The notes beneath the pieces were generated by a model. The model saw only the letters and a program-made list of their open reading frames with translations. It had not been told where the DNA came from and ran no database searches. Position numbers and translations under genes: made by a program. From Pocillopora verrucosa (Eukaryota; Cnidaria; Anthozoa; Scleractinia; Pocilloporidae): DNA of 64,000 nucleotides. This document shows, piece by piece, positions 21,001 to 33,537 of the stretch. The stretch's first letter is position 1. Each line of letters starts with the position of its first letter. The stretch spans positions 16,693,012 through 16,757,011 of the forward strand of contig NC_089318.1 in assembly GCF_036669915.1 (NCBI RefSeq), read 5' to 3'.

Positions 21001-22617
21001 TTTTAAAGCTAGTTTTTTTACTGTTTCTCTCTGTTTAGACTATTATAATAATAAGTTTTGTAATAATTATGTATATCGAGATATAGATATATAGTAAATC
21101 GATACAAACTTCTGAGAATTCACACTAAAAACACACTAACTTCTTGATGGACATGGGAACGCTTGCCTGCGTAGATAGCAGTCTTACAGTGTGCATTTGA
21201 AGCGTCGAGCGGCTTGAGTAAAAACGGCGAGGCCGTGAGAGGTTTTGGATACTGCTTAAATTCGCGGCTCCGCTGCTTTTATTCTCATCTCGCGCATCAC
21301 AAACCGCTAAGAATGCAAGCTACGAAAACACACATGTAACCAAGAACGTTGTGTATTTCCTATTCCACATGTAAATTTTCCATTTGAAAACGCTATCCCA
21401 TCTTTTTTTCTTAAAGGGTTTATAACTGTTGACATGCCTGTTATTTTTTTCAGCTTCGACATGTGAGGAAATTTTGGACCGGAGTGTGTAAGTCAATTAT
21501 TCACTAACAAGAACAAAGCCAGAGCGGAATATGATGAAAGAATATGAAAATAACGGTGCTATTTCTAATGATAATCCCGAAAATAATATTGCACTATGCA
21601 TAGCAACCTTGATAGTAACCTTACACATTAGCTTCTCTCTTAGAAGGAATCGCCTCATCGAAAAGTACTTCATGTTATTTACTTAGTATATGGAGGCCAT
21701 GGCCCTCATCAAGTTTCAACTGTCTCTTCCTTAAAGAAGATTCTTTATTTCGTAGGTCGAAAAAGAGTGGCGAGGTTACCCTGCTCTTAGACTCAAAGCC
21801 AATATCTGTTTTCTGTCACATGGGAGACTTTGGATGCGGAGATGGAGGATGGACACCGATCATGAAGATTAATGGCAATAAGGTAAAGATTCGCCTGCGA
21901 ACAAATTCACTTTTGATACACGACGGTGAAGAGAAGCGACAAAGGGAATGGGCAAAATCTGCAGGTTTTCCCTGAAAAACTTCGAGTCGTCATAAGTCGC
22001 TCACTTGTCTTCGCTGAGTGGAAGCCTGAAACAGACTTTCACTGATGTCCTATTGAAAATAAGAAAATAAATATTGTATTTTTTTTCATTAATTTCAGAG
22101 TACATTCCATTACGATTCCCATTTTTGGAGCAACAGAAGTGCTTATAACCTCCCAGGAGGAAAGACTGGCTTTGACTTACAAGAGACAAAGTTACCTACA
22201 TACTGGACCACATCCTTCTCCAAGATCTGTCTCGGTATGAAGATCGACAATCAGCTCGGATTCACTGTCATCAACCAGCAGGCTGACTCTCTCCACTCCC
22301 TTATCGCTGATGGGAAATACCGCAACACCTCACTGGGTCGTGACATGTGGAAGTCGCTGATTGGCTCGCAAGCCTCCTTGCAATCTTACTGCAATAAGGA
22401 AGGATTCAATGCGGTGGGAGACGACACTCGTCTATCTAAAGCAAGAATCGGCATCATTGCTAACCAGGAGAATAACTGTGGTTCCTGTGACTCTCACATT
22501 GGTTTTGGCACAGGAGGTACACAAGATGACTCCAACACGTGTGGAAATGAGGCAACGCATTCGCCAGATAATGGAAACAAGCATATTAAAGCCATGGGGT
22601 ACATCCTCGTACAATGA
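18065..22617 (+). CDS. USOMP5-like secreted protein, copy B
   Basis: Exons: 18065-18137 signal peptide ([20 protein letters not shown], ending VSSQ), 19222-19499 PAN/apple-like, 19700-19814 EGF, 20329-20451 and 20854-20979 calcium-binding EGFs, 21454-21487 linker ([12 protein letters not shown]), 21756-21882 ([20 protein letters not shown]), 22099-22617 last exon ending MGYILVQ. All phases fit and give 464 residues. The first calcium-binding EGF exon (about 20080-20199) has a TAG and is left out; its symmetric 1-1 phase lets it be skipped. In the last EGF a core Cys is Gly (SHNGMC for SYNCTC), so one disulphide is lost. Likely extracellular matrix or adhesion protein; family assignment from memory of coral skeletal proteome entries. 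Confidence 0.8.
20078..20199 (+). pseudogene. dead calcium-binding EGF exon in copy B
   Basis: Aligned with copy A exon 9480-9602, it reads GATATCGATTAG: the DIDEC start becomes DI-D-stop. It also has Cys losses (TGCAGCGAA to TGCGGTAAA, TGTTCATGT to TGTTCAAAT) and a deletion before its donor. Confidence 0.75.
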
Positions 22618-23940
22618 CAGGATCAAAGTTAATTTCCCAAAGTTTTAAGAGAAGTCACCTGGAAGTAGACAATGTAGTACCCTAAAGCTTAAAAGCTAAT
22701 TAAACAATGGGTTAAAAATTGCCCTCTGGTCGGATTTGTCAAAAACATACCTTTTTGAAATGTTGTCAAAGGTCTTTCAATTTTTGCGAAGCCAATCAGG
22801 GTCTTGTAAATGATGTAGAAAATTGGCAAAGAAGTCATATTTTATGTTCAATATACGTCGATTTCGCACAGAGAAGCCACGCAGTTAAGGAAGGGCACGA
22901 AAATTAGGACTCCCATATTTTTTTTCTCGCACGTGTCCCTTTAGTGCTTGCCTCGCGCTTTTTTTCGCTTGGTTGAAAAACGCGAAAAAACTATGCCTGT
23001 TCTGCAAAGTAACCAGGAGCTAACAGTTCCTATTTGTGAATGGTTTCGTCCACATGCAAGCAATTATCCTTTTGTTGCGCCGTCCTTCCGCTTTGTGTGC
23101 TCTGGATCTATTTGGGTGCCGGTGAGTAATCCCTTGTCTGTAAAGAAATTTAATGAAACATCCACGTTCAAGGAAGACAGACAAATTGTTAACTCTTCTC
23201 TTAGAGTCTTAAGCAGAGGGTCTTCAGGGGATAAACCATTAGCCTTAAAAATGAAAAAGATTTTCACATTTAGGCTTGAAAATTGACATTTTTTAACGGC
23301 TAGTCCTAAAATACTGAGTTAACCGTAAAAAATGTTTCTTTAAAACGTAATGGAAAGAGAGTAGCCGTTACCCATAAAATGCAACATTTTTAACTGTAAG
23401 CCGTAAAAGCCACGAGACCCTATACTCAGATGTCCTGCAATGAAATAGTTAAGGAGTGCGGTCGTTATACAACTCTTTGTCGGTGAGAACAGCTCAGCTA
23501 TTTTCTTAGAACTGCTCAATAGATTTAGCAGAAGATTTTTTTTGAATTAAAATCTGAAATCTGACAGGCAGCTACACTAAGTGGTTTTATTGATCTGTTC
23601 TTACTGTTAGTTTTAATATTTCAAAATCCAGTTTCTGTACTCTTTCCTTATCTTACGCACATAAACAAACTGCATTTGCACTTAGACCGACTAACCATAT
23701 GACGCAATTGTTCACTGGCCAGACGGAATTTAAAATATCATGTTTTAGTTAATGAATGTACATTTAAGCCTTGAAGTAAGTTGTAGTCAATGGATAGAAA
23801 AAAGAATCGATCGTTTAGTATATAGATAAATATTGAACTACCATTTTGAACTCAATGGTTTGATGATCTCGATCATGATCAACGTTAACCTCATATTTTC
23901 GTATTTCCGTCATGCCAGTTTGTCATATGATGTACACCTG
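22618..23940. other. copy B 3' flank, no gene supported
   Basis: ATTAAA at about 22699 may serve as polyadenylation signal. 22720-23010 matches the 3' flank of copy A. 23280-23415 holds small inverted AACGGCTA / TAACCGTAA repeats. 22948-23286 is open but shows no similarity I recognise. Confidence 0.45.
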
Positions 23941-24250
23941 TATAATGACAATAAAAGTTTCTGAAATATTGATAACGATTTGTCGTTAAATGCGCCAGGT
24001 ACTCTAGTTTTCAGCAATTTATTTCAGGGAGGGAGGAGGACGATTTTGGGCCTGAGAGAGATAAAGTTGCTCACTCCTAGTTCTACTACTGAAAGTCAAG
24101 GAAAACAACAGGAGCATTTATATTTTATGTTTAGTTTCTTCCTAAGAATATGGAAACGGATTTTCAGACTTTAAGCACTGTTATGTCTGTACGATTGATT
24201 ATTAAGTGACTCATCGAGAAGCTTCGTAAAAGTTAATCAATTACTTTTGG
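23941..24250 (+). promoter_or_regulatory. upstream block of copy C, fused directly to its linker exon
   Basis: Matches 17570-17870 (copy B upstream block: TTTGTCGTTAAATG, GGTACTCTAGTTTTCA, GACGATTTTGGGCCT) and then switches at about 24245 to intron sequence before the 34-nt linker exon. Signal, PAN and EGF exons are missing between. Confidence 0.65.
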
Positions 24251-24267
24251 TATGCCTTTTTTTTGAG

Positions 24268-25343
24268 CTTCGACGTGTAAGGAAATTTTCGACCGGAATG
24301 TGTAAGTCAATTATTCACTAACAAGAACAAAGCTGGTGCGAAATTTAATGATAGAATATGAAGATAACAGTACTACTACTAATAATAATTCTGAAAATAA
24401 TATTGCACCAAGCATAGCAACCTTGACGATAAACTTCCACATCAGCTTCTCTCATGAAAGGAATCGCATTATCGAAAAGTACTTTTTGTGTCATTTACTG
24501 AATATATGAAAGCTATGGCCCTCATCACGTTTCCACTGAATTTCAAAAGAAAATTCTTAATTTATTAGATCGAAAAAGAGTGGCGAGGTTACCCTGCGCT
24601 TAGACTCAAAGCCAATTTCTGTTTTCTGTCAAATGGGGGATTTTGGATGCGGAGATGGAGAATGGACGCCGACCATTAAGATTAATGGCAATAAGGTAAA
24701 AATTAATCTGCGAATAAATTCACTGTTGATACAAGACAGTGGAAAGAAGCGGCAAAGGGGATGGGCAAAATCTGCGGGTTTTCCCTGAAAAACGTCAGGA
24801 GTCGCTCGCTTGTCTTCACTGAGTGGCAGCCTGGAACAGACTTTTACTGATATCTTATTGAAAGTAAGAAAACAAAAATTGTATTTATATATATATATAT
24901 ATATATGTCAATTTCAGAGTACATTCCATTACGATTCCCAGTTTTGGAGGAACAGGAGTGCTTACAACCTTCCAGGAGGCAAGACTGGCTTTGACTTACA
25001 AGAGACAACGTTACCGACAAACTGGACCACATCCCTCTCCAAGATCGGTCTTGGTATGAAGATCGACAATCAGCTCAGATTTATTGTCATCAACAAGCAG
25101 GTCGACTCTCTCCACTCCCTCATCGCTGATGGGAAATACCACAACACCTCATCGGGCCGTAAAACGTGGAGGACCATGATTGACTCAACAGCTCCCTTAC
25201 AGCGCCACTGCAACACGGAAGGGTTCAATGCTATGTTTAAGAACCGGGCCTCCAAAACAAGAATCGGTATTATTCACTTGGCTTCAAGGTATAGTTTTTA
25301 TCTTCCTTATTTAACGAGGCTCCGTGAGAGATCTTTCGAATGA
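24268..25343 (+). pseudogene. USOMP5-like copy C, 5'-deleted and 3'-truncated
   Basis: Linker exon 24268-24301 (STCKEIFDRNV) follows a TTTTTTGAG, not the CAG used elsewhere. Exon 24569-24695 encodes [20 protein letters not shown] (the conserved His-Met and Gly-Gly-Trp are altered). The last exon starts at 24918 and matches others up to about TRIGII (25275), then runs into unrelated sequence and stops at 25343, losing the Cys-rich final 60 or so residues. There is no signal, PAN or EGF exon. Coding frame is otherwise kept, so decay is recent. Confidence 0.75.
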
Positions 25344-27012
25344 GATTCATCACGTTTAATATCAGAACATTTAATTCATGACATGCAAGAAATTAGCTAA
25401 TACTTTCAGAAGAAATGAAAGGGTTTTCCCATCGATTAAATTTCTTGGGCGTAATTTAATTATTTTACCAAAAAGACAAAAGAATTTAAAATGAAGTCAA
25501 TAAAACTTGGCATTTGTGGCTAAAACGTCCAAGACACAACGTTAAAAACTTTTTTTGGTTCGAATGAAGAGAAAACTTGTCAAATTATCGTTTACATCAG
25601 CTTTGCCCATTGTTACGGGTAAATTTACTGATTTTCCGTGTGTTTGGTTGGAACATAATTATTCGTAAACTTACACATCTAACCATTTCTAATTTATTCT
25701 AGTTCATTCAAGTTCTTTCATTCTAGTAAATCAAAAAATGTATAAAAAAAAACCACAGTAGCTTTTGGAATAGATTTTGCTTGTTACACGCTTTCATTAT
25801 GCACCTGCATGTCGGTACTTTTGTTCATCATTACTAGTGAAATTTTAGGTAAATGTAAGAGTTAATGGTCCATCTGGAAAATTTGGTTTTCATGGTAGTT
25901 AGCAGCTGAGTTTATAGGTAGGTTTCCACACCAACCTTGCATAGCTAAGCAGAAACTTTTATTTACTGTTCCACTTTTATTTCCTAAGCTGCTCCACTGT
26001 AATTAAGATAGGTATATTTTCTATATCAGAGCTGTGAATTCTCATCTAAGTTTCCTATTTTAATGGCCTCGAGTTTATTGTATCCGTCCTTTTAATTTTG
26101 AGATTCTTTGAGAGATGGAATATTTAAGTAGCTTTCGTTTAACTTCAAAGAGACTTTTTTCCTCTCCTTTTTGTCCTTATTCAAATATTGTGATTTGTGT
26201 AACAATGGAACCTCACACCAGTTCATATTTAAGCAAGTACTTTGTAAAGCTTTTTCGATTACATACATGACGGCGTGCCGATTAGATTACATACGACGGC
26301 GTGCCGATTAGAGATCACTAGTTTTGACTCTGGCATGATGTGTGTCAGAGTGCTCTTCGAATAAAAGTCTACTGTGGAACCCTAACACTGTCTCTTCCTT
26401 GACGTCCGTACAAGCTCACTCGAAGTAGATCTCCGTGTACTAGGAAATCGTGACGAGTTTCCGTTCTCGTTAGCCGGGTGGTCTCTACCGAGCTCACGAA
26501 ACCTTATCGTCACACCATAAATCCATCTGTGTTATTCATTCTTCATCTATTCATTAAACGGCTTGCACATAACAAACCAAATAAGCCTCAGTGGAAAATG
26601 TTAACGGCACAGAAGAAGTAAAACCCAGTAACTATATCGCTTTTGGCATTTAAGACAAAGTATTTTCTCTTACGGAAAATGAGTCTGCACGCACTGTGGA
26701 TAAATGTTCTTAATTTTTGGTCAGTTTTCAGCTATCAGGTTTATCTACGAGAGCTAAGAAAGCCTTTTTATGTGATAATTATCCTTTAATATATGAAGCA
26801 TACGACCCCGCGCGCTCTTTTCTTCGAAAATGCATGACAAAAATCTTCCTCTGAGGGCGGTGCGCGATGGCGTAAGTTGGGTCGCTAAGATACCTACTGC
26901 TTTGCGCAGTGTGAGCTAATAAAAAAGTAAAAAAAAAATAATAATAATAAGTAGCATTCAATATTATGATTAAGATTACCTCTGATGAAATCCTCAGTCC
27001 TCAGACTCTATT
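25344..27012. other. intergenic; possible solo LTR at about 26200-26520
   Basis: No gene supported. 26265-26310 has a direct duplication of TTACATA..ACGGCGTGCCGATTAGA. Then come an AATAAA (26360) and a GC-richer stretch ending CGTCACACC, a layout seen in LTRs. No second LTR, primer site or coding region supports it, so this is only a suggestion. Confidence 0.3.
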
Positions 27013-27016
27013 GAGA

Positions 27017-27095
<79 letters not shown>
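27013..27095. repeat. (GA)n microsatellite, left boundary of unit 1
   Basis: About 40 GA dinucleotides with one GG interruption, followed after 12 bp by the first TATTTGCTAC motif. Confidence 0.95.
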
Positions 27096-27097
<2 letters not shown>

Positions 27098-27107
27098 CGA
27101 TTCAAGT

Positions 27108-27247
27108 GCGTATTTGCTACAATGAGTGAGTATTTGCTACCATAGCAAATACCCATTAGTGCGTATTTGCTACCATCAATGGGTATTTGCTACGGTAGCA
27201 ATTACCCACGGTGCGTATTTGCTACACTAAACGAGTATTTGCGACCG
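27108..27247. repeat. subterminal motif array of unit 1
   Basis: Seven or so copies of a 13-mer like GGGTATTTGCTAC in both orientations. Where face to face they form near-palindromes such as TATTTGCTACCATAGCAAATA. The array ends at the last GTAGTAAATAA. Confidence 0.85.
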
Positions 27248-27469
27248 TAGTAAATAATCAAGCTTTAGTTTTACGACTACCAAACCACTAAGTACATAAC
27301 AAAGACAATGCTACATCGTTTATAGTATTTCTTTTTTAAAAAGATATTTCCCTCTTCATATTGCCCTTGTCAACGTGTTAAGTTTCTACGTTCTACTTTT
27401 AAGTTGCTATGAGACTGTTTTAACCTTTATAAAAAATACACGTAAAGCCAAAATAAGCATGTAGCATTG

Positions 27470-30400
27470 TTTACCACAGTTGAACGCACTACATCGCAAG
27501 GTGACTGTTTTCTACAGTTCAGTGTAGTGCTGTTCACTATAGTTCAACGCACTGCAGAGCTAGATTTTACAGTTTTCTATACTTGTTCAGTACAGTGCGA
27601 GGCACTGTATAGAAAGATTTAACAACCTGTTGTGTTGTTAAGTGCAATTCAGTGCGCTGCATAAAAAGATTTAACAGTTTTCTACAGTTTAATGTAGAGA
27701 TGTTCAGTACACAGCGTACAGAATAGCGCACTGCATAGCAAGATTTTACAGTTCTCTACAGTTCAGTGTAGTGTTGTTCACTGCAATTAAGCGCTTCGCA
27801 TAGCAAGATTAAACTGATTTTCTACAGATCAGTGTAGTGTTGGTCACTACAGCTCAGTGCAATGCATAGCCCGATTTGACAATTATCTACAGTTCAGTGT
27901 AGTGTTGTTCAGTACTGTGCAGCGCTCTGCATAGATATATTTTACAGTTTTCCTCAATATATTGTTGTGTTGTTAAGTATAGTAGGGCGCACTGCATAGA
28001 AATATTTAACAGTTTTCTACAACTGTTTCTAGAACTGGTCAGTACATAGAGTACAGCTTAGTGCACTGTATAGCAAGAATTTAAAAGTTTCTACAGTTCA
28101 GTGTAGGTTGTTAAGAACAGAGCAGCGCTCTGCATAGCAAGATTAAACAGCTTTTATACCTCAGTATAGTGTTGTTAAGTACAGGGCAGCGCTCTGCATA
28201 GAAAGATTAAAACAGTTTTCTACTGTTTTGTGCTGTGTTGTTCAGTGAAGTACGGCGTTGAACTAATGCGTGGCAAGATTAAACAGGTTTCTACAGTTTA
28301 ATGTAGTGTTGCTAATTACAGTACAGCGCACTGCATAGTAAAGATTTTACAGTTTTCTACAGTTTAGTTTAATGTTGTAAAGTACAGTGCAGTGCTCTCC
28401 ATAGCAAGATTAAACAGACTCGTTTATTCCCAGTTCAGTGTAGTGTTGTTCACTATAGGGTTGTTCACTACAGTTCAGCGCAATGCATAGCAAGAGTTAA
28501 AAGTTTTCTACAGTTCAATGTAATGTCGTTCAGTACAGTACAGCGCACAGCTACATAGTAAGATTGAACAGTTTTTTACTCTTCAGTGCAGTGTTGTTCA
28601 CTACAGTTAAGCGAAACGCATTGTAAGATTCAGTAGTTTTCGTAGTTTTCACGATTAAACAGTTTTCCACGGTTTAGTTTAGTGTTGTTCACTACATTGT
28701 AGCGCTCTGCATAGCAAGATTAAACCTATTTTCTACAGATCAATGTAGTATTAGTCACTACAGCTCATCGCACTGCATAGCTAGATTTAACAATTGTCTA
28801 CAGTTCAGTGTAGGGTTGCTCACTACAGTTAAACGGACCGCATAGCAAAGTTACACGTTTTCTGCAGTTCAGTGTAGAGTTCTTCACTACAGTTTAGCTC
28901 AATGCATAGCTAGATTTTTTCAGTTTTCTACAGTTTAATGTAGTGTTGTTCAGTTCAGTGCAGCGCACTGCATAGAAAGATTTTACAGTTTTCCACAGTT
29001 TAGAGTTATGTTTTTCAGTACAGTAGGGCGAACTGAATAGAAAGATTTACCGGTTTTTTACAGTTCAGTGTAGAACTGTTCAGTACATAGAGTACAGCTT
29101 AGCGCAATACAGAGAAGTAGTTTACAGTTTTCTACAGGTCAGTGTATTGTTGTTAATTACAGGGCAGCGCTCTGCATAGAAAGATTTAACAGTTTCCTAC
29201 TGTTTAGTGTAGTGTTGTTCAGTGCAGAACGGCGTTGGACTACGTAGCAAGATTAAACAGGTTTCTACAGTTCAGTGTAGTGTTGTTAAGTACTGTACAG
29301 CGCACTGCATAGTTAGATTTTACAGTTTCCTACAATTTAGTGCAATGTTTCTCAACACAGTGCAGCGCTCTGCATACCAAGATTAAACAGAGTTCCACAA
29401 GTCAGTGTAGTGTTGTTCACTACAGTGTATCCCTTTGCAAAGAAAGAGTAAGCCATTTTCTACAGATCAGTGTAGTGTTGTTCACTTTAATTCAGCGCAC
29501 TGCATAGCAATTAAGAGTTAAAAGTTTTCTACAGCTCAGTGTATTGTTGCTCAGCACAGTGCAGCGCAGCGCACAGGTACATAGCAAGATTTAACAGTTT
29601 TCTACTGTTCAGTGCAGTGTTGTTCACTACAGTTTAGTGCAACGCATAGCAAGATTCAGTAGTTTTCGACAAGTCAGTGTAAAAATGTTTACTATACTTC
29701 AGCGCACTGCAGAGCAATATTTAACAGGGTTGTGTTGTTTAGTACAATGCAGCGCGCTGTATGAGCAATACTTAACAGCTTTCTATAGTTTAGCGTAGAG
29801 TTCTCCACTACAGTGCACTGCATTGCATAGCAAGATTAAACAGTTTTCCACAGTTCAGTTTAGTACTGTCAATACAATGCAGCACTTTGCATAGCAAGAT
29901 TTAAATGTTTTGTACAGTTTAGTGTTGTGTTTTTTCAGTGCTGTTCAGTGCACTGCATACCAACATTTAACAATTTTCTACAGTTTAGAGTCGTGTTTTC
30001 CAGTACAGTACGTACAGCGCACTGCATAGAAATATTTAACTGTTTTCTACAATTCAGTGTAGACTTAATTGTTCAGTACAGTGCGGCGTACTGCACTGAA
30101 AGATTGAACAGTGCTCTACAGTCAATTGTAGGGTTGTTTAGTATCGCTCAGCGCATTGCATTGTAACGTGTAACAGTTCTCTAGAGTTCAGTGAAAGTCA
30201 TATATTTGTACTGCGGAAAATACATTTTAAGCAAATGAAGATCATCGCAGTATATACTCAACTTAAGCAGTTGAGAAATAGTTTAGTTTAGTGTTTTATT
30301 ATTCAGTACAGTGTAGCGCACTGCATAGAAAGATTTTACAGTTCTCTACAGTTCAGTGTAGCGTTGTTAATTACGCAGAGTACAGTGCTTTACTCTGCAT

Positions 30401-31120
30401 AGCTAGATTTTACAGTTTTCTACAATTCAGTGCAGAGTTGTTCAGTGCAATGTAGTGCACTGCATAGTAAGACGTTGCAGTGTTCTACAGTTTAGTGATA
30501 TGTTGCTCAGTATAGTGCAGCGTCCTGCATAGTAAGATTTAACCGCTTCTACCGTTCGGTGTAGTCTTGTTCACTACAGTTCAGCGTAAAAGCATAACGC
30601 GATTGAGAAGTTTTATACAGTTCAGAGTAGAAATGTCTACTAATGTTAGAGCAATGCCTTCCAAGATTTAACATTGTAGTGTTCTTCAGTTCAGTGCAGC
30701 GCAGCGCACTGCATAGCAAGATTTATCAGTTTTCTACAGTTCAGTGTAGTGTTCTTCAGTACAATGCAGCGCTCTGCATATCACTGAGATTGAACATTTT
30801 TCTACTGTTTGGTGTTTTGTTGTGTAGTACAATTCAGCGCACTGCATAGAAAGATTTGATAGTTTTCTCCAGTTCAGTGTAGATTTGTTCACTTTACCTC
30901 AACGCACTGCATAACAAGAGATTATAGTTTTCTACAGTTCAATGTAGTGCTGCTCAGTACAATACATCGTAATGCATAGCAAGATTTAACGGGTTTTATA
31001 CACATCAGTGTAGTGTTCTTTAGTACAATACAGCGTCCTGCATAGCAATATTTAACAGTTTTAACAGTTCAGTACAGTGTTGTTCTGTACAGTGCAGCTC
31101 ACCGTATAGTAGTTATCCTA
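27470..31120. repeat. satellite, about 65-bp unit, about 56 copies
   Basis: Unit resembles GATTTAACAGTTTTCTACAG, TTCAGTGTAGTGTTGTTCAC, TACAGTTCAGCGCACTGCAT, AGCAA. Units differ by 10-25% and some are shortened. Each unit contains two dyads (CTACAGTTCAGTGTAG and TGCAGCGCACTGCA). Short open frames across it are not genes. Confidence 0.9.
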
Positions 31121-31660
31121 TGCCGTGAAATGCACTTTTCTAAACAACAGTACACGGGCTGGACAGAACTGTTCACTCGTACGGTAATCGGGAAGTTAAA
31201 CCAATCCCGCGTGTAATCTGAAGCAATGGCTGCCATTGTTCAAAACTGGTGCTATACGGTCATATTTTGCTTGTATAACAATGGCCATTGTTACCAAAGT
31301 TGAAGCACATTACTTGATAAGGGTAGCAAATTAAGACCATGACAAAATGTAAAGTGCAAAAAGTCAAGCGTTAGGCGGCAATCAAGCAATCATGAATCTA
31401 GCACCCTGTTATTTTCAAGTGTTTCAGTCATGCAGTAAAAAAGAACACGTTAACTATATGTGCCATTCTGAAACTGGGTGTGTTGCAAACTGGACTAAAG
31501 CCTAAGGCTAAACTGGCATTGGCACTGACTTACATGTCCGCATGAATTTAAAACTAAACTAGGCGTACACTGAGCTCAAAATTTAACTGAGCTATACTGT
31601 AAAATTTGTTCATTGACAAAGTTGTTTTGATAGCCTCTTCCGAGCAAAAACACATAACTC
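31121..31660. other. unit 1 interior, nothing recognised
   Basis: Unique-looking AT-rich sequence between the satellite and the Penelope relic; no coding or repeat signature. Confidence 0.4.
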
Positions 31661-31669
31661 CTTCAATCT

Positions 31670-32530
31670 TTTTTTGAATTAGCCGTCTCCTCCGAAAATA
31701 TGAGTCTCAGTCTCCTCAATGCTAGGGAGTACGAAATGCCTTTTTAAAAAAAATAAAATCTTGCGGGCATTCGGGTGGCAAGGTGTATGGTGAAGATGTT
31801 GATGTTTGTCGGCTGGTTTTATATAAACATCCTTGAGCCTCCTTAACTGCCCGCAATTAATCATTCATCATGTGGTACATGGAGGGTGGAGCCCGACAAA
31901 ATCAACTAGTGTGCATATGAAAGTCCCTTCGGATAAGTAGCCTATGTCCCTTATTCCTTCAAGAAAGTCGTTTGCATCATTATACAAAAATTGAGTACCA
32001 GCGGTCTTAAGTGATGGTCTACAAATTGTAAGATTCTCTCCGTAGCAGTATTAAAATCTGATATTAGTAATGGTCTCCCGGGGCATCCTTCCTTGTGAAT
32101 TTTGGGCAGTGAGTAAAATCTCCCCGTTTGTTCCTCTCCTGATGCCATAATAGTTATTTTTTCGTCAACTAAAATGCCATTTGCGGTGGAATCCCCTTAC
32201 TTTTTCATTGATCTTTTTAGTCATGTCCTTAGTTAGATCTTTTCCTAATGGTTTGTATACTTTAGAGTCATCACGTGGGCTCTGCAATGCTTTTCATAGC
32301 TATACGCCTCTTTATCTATGACAGGGACTGCAGATCCTTTATCGGCTTGTTTAATAATGATGTAATCATATCCAAGCACATCAAGTGCTTTTTGTTCCTC
32401 ACACGTAAGATTTCGTTCATACGTGGAATCAAAGTCATGAGATAAAATTTCTCTGTCAAGTGACTCTGCTGATATGATTCAATCGCTAGTGAGCTCCCTA
32501 TTCCTGTCAGGGGCCGGTCCACGTCAATCT
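31670..32530 (-). mobile_element. Penelope-like element, internally deleted, minus strand
   Basis: In minus-strand order: LGYDYIIIKQADKGSAVPVI (about 32380-32320), GRFYSLPKIHKEGCPGRPLL (about 32130-32065), TERILQFVDHHLRPL, then directly DVYIKPADKHQHLHHTPCHP (about 31835-31775). The catalytic YIDD region between HHL and the YIKP..KH motif is missing, and several stops occur. These motifs are Penelope-family RT signatures. Confidence 0.8.
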
Positions 32531-32843
32531 TTTCCTAGATGTTGGAATGTCAGAAAAGTAGCCTCCTATATCATCTTCCGAATGAAAATACCGTGGTTTA
32601 ATTTAAGTAAACATAAAATATTATTCCCACAACGCTTTTAATTGCTACTTTTCAGCCGTATGCCGTGAGTTAAACTATTGCCTACAAAAATGAGCGTGTG
32701 TGCACTTTTTTTCGGTAAAGACGTGTTATATTTTAACTTAGCACATACATAGGAGTTAATTCTTCTGAAACAATACGCAGTTGGTTCCCTAAAACGTAAT
32801 CCTTTGACAAATAAAATGTTTTCAGAGCAAAAGAAGTATAACT

Positions 32844-33445
32844 GGGTACTTGCTACAAAAAGCGAGTACTTGCTACGTCAAATGGGTTTTTGCTACGGAG
32901 TGGCTTTTTTGTAATAAATACGTTCAATTGCGACATATAATCCCAAAAACGGTTTTAACATGATTTGTTTAACAAGCGCAGAACCCTCTGAGGAAGAAAC
33001 GCATTTAATGTATAATGAAATGATTTTATAAAGGACTAAGATTCTCGGCCTTCTCAAAAATTCTTGACGTCTTAGGTCTAGTTGTTAGTATATGTTGGAA
33101 TGGGGTTTTGTTCTAAAATGAGGATGGTAAAAAAAGTAAAATATCTGAGACCCCATAGGGGTTTTGTGGAAATAAAAATGACCTAGAGGACCTTTAAAAT
33201 CCGTTTATATCTTTTATTTTCGTGAATTTTTTTATGGATGTACCAAAGATTGATTATTTGCTACATTGGTCGTGTTTAGATGAATATAGTTACTTCAGAA
33301 TTTGTATTGGTTGGTAACTTTGAGTTGATCTATAATTATTGAGAACTAAAAAGCGGTATTTCACTTTAAAAAGCAGGGAAATGTAGCATTTTAATAATTT
33401 GAACGTCAAAAGGAGAAAAGGTATCAGATACGCAGTCATGAATCT

Positions 33446-33446
<1 letters not shown>
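32844..33446. repeat. right tail of unit 1
   Basis: Motifs at 32844, 32864 and 32884 (20-bp spacing), GATGTACC at about 33237, a motif core at 33255, CTAAAAAGC near 33346, and ATGAATCTA immediately before (GA)n. The right tail of unit 2 (42994-43601) carries the same items at nearly the same distances (408 versus 410 bp from first to fourth motif; 195 versus 198 bp to the GA tract). Confidence 0.75.

Positions 33447-33525
<79 letters not shown>
33447..33525. repeat. (GA)n microsatellite shared by units 1 and 2
   Basis: About 40 GA repeats with one AA interruption. It ends unit 1 (after ATGAATCTA) and starts unit 2 (12 bp before its first motif). Confidence 0.95.
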
Positions 33526-33527
<2 letters not shown>

Positions 33528-33537
33528 AGAGTGATCT

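Larger units (their letters stand above)
27013..33525. mobile_element. GA-bounded unit 1 (companion element without recombinase)
   Basis: Left: (GA)n to 27095, then exactly 12 bp, then an array of GGGTATTTGCTAC-like motifs (27108-27247). Right: three motifs 20 bp apart (32844, 32864, 32884), a fourth at 33252, then (GA)n from 33447. Unit 2 (33447-43670) has the same spacings at both ends. The interior is a 65-bp satellite and a Penelope relic; no recombinase gene. Interpreted as a non-autonomous relative of unit 2; this is inference from shared end architecture. Confidence 0.6.

Noticed and set aside
22948..23286. 112-codon frame after copy B
   Set aside because: No domain, no conservation with the matching flank of copy A, no splice or start support.
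26200..26520. Solo LTR of a Gypsy or Copia element
   Set aside because: AATAAA and a small duplication alone are weak; no partner LTR, primer site or coding remnant. Kept only as a low-confidence remark.
29927..30849. Open frames within the 65-bp satellite
   Set aside because: Low-complexity translation of a tandem repeat, no start context or homologous domain.
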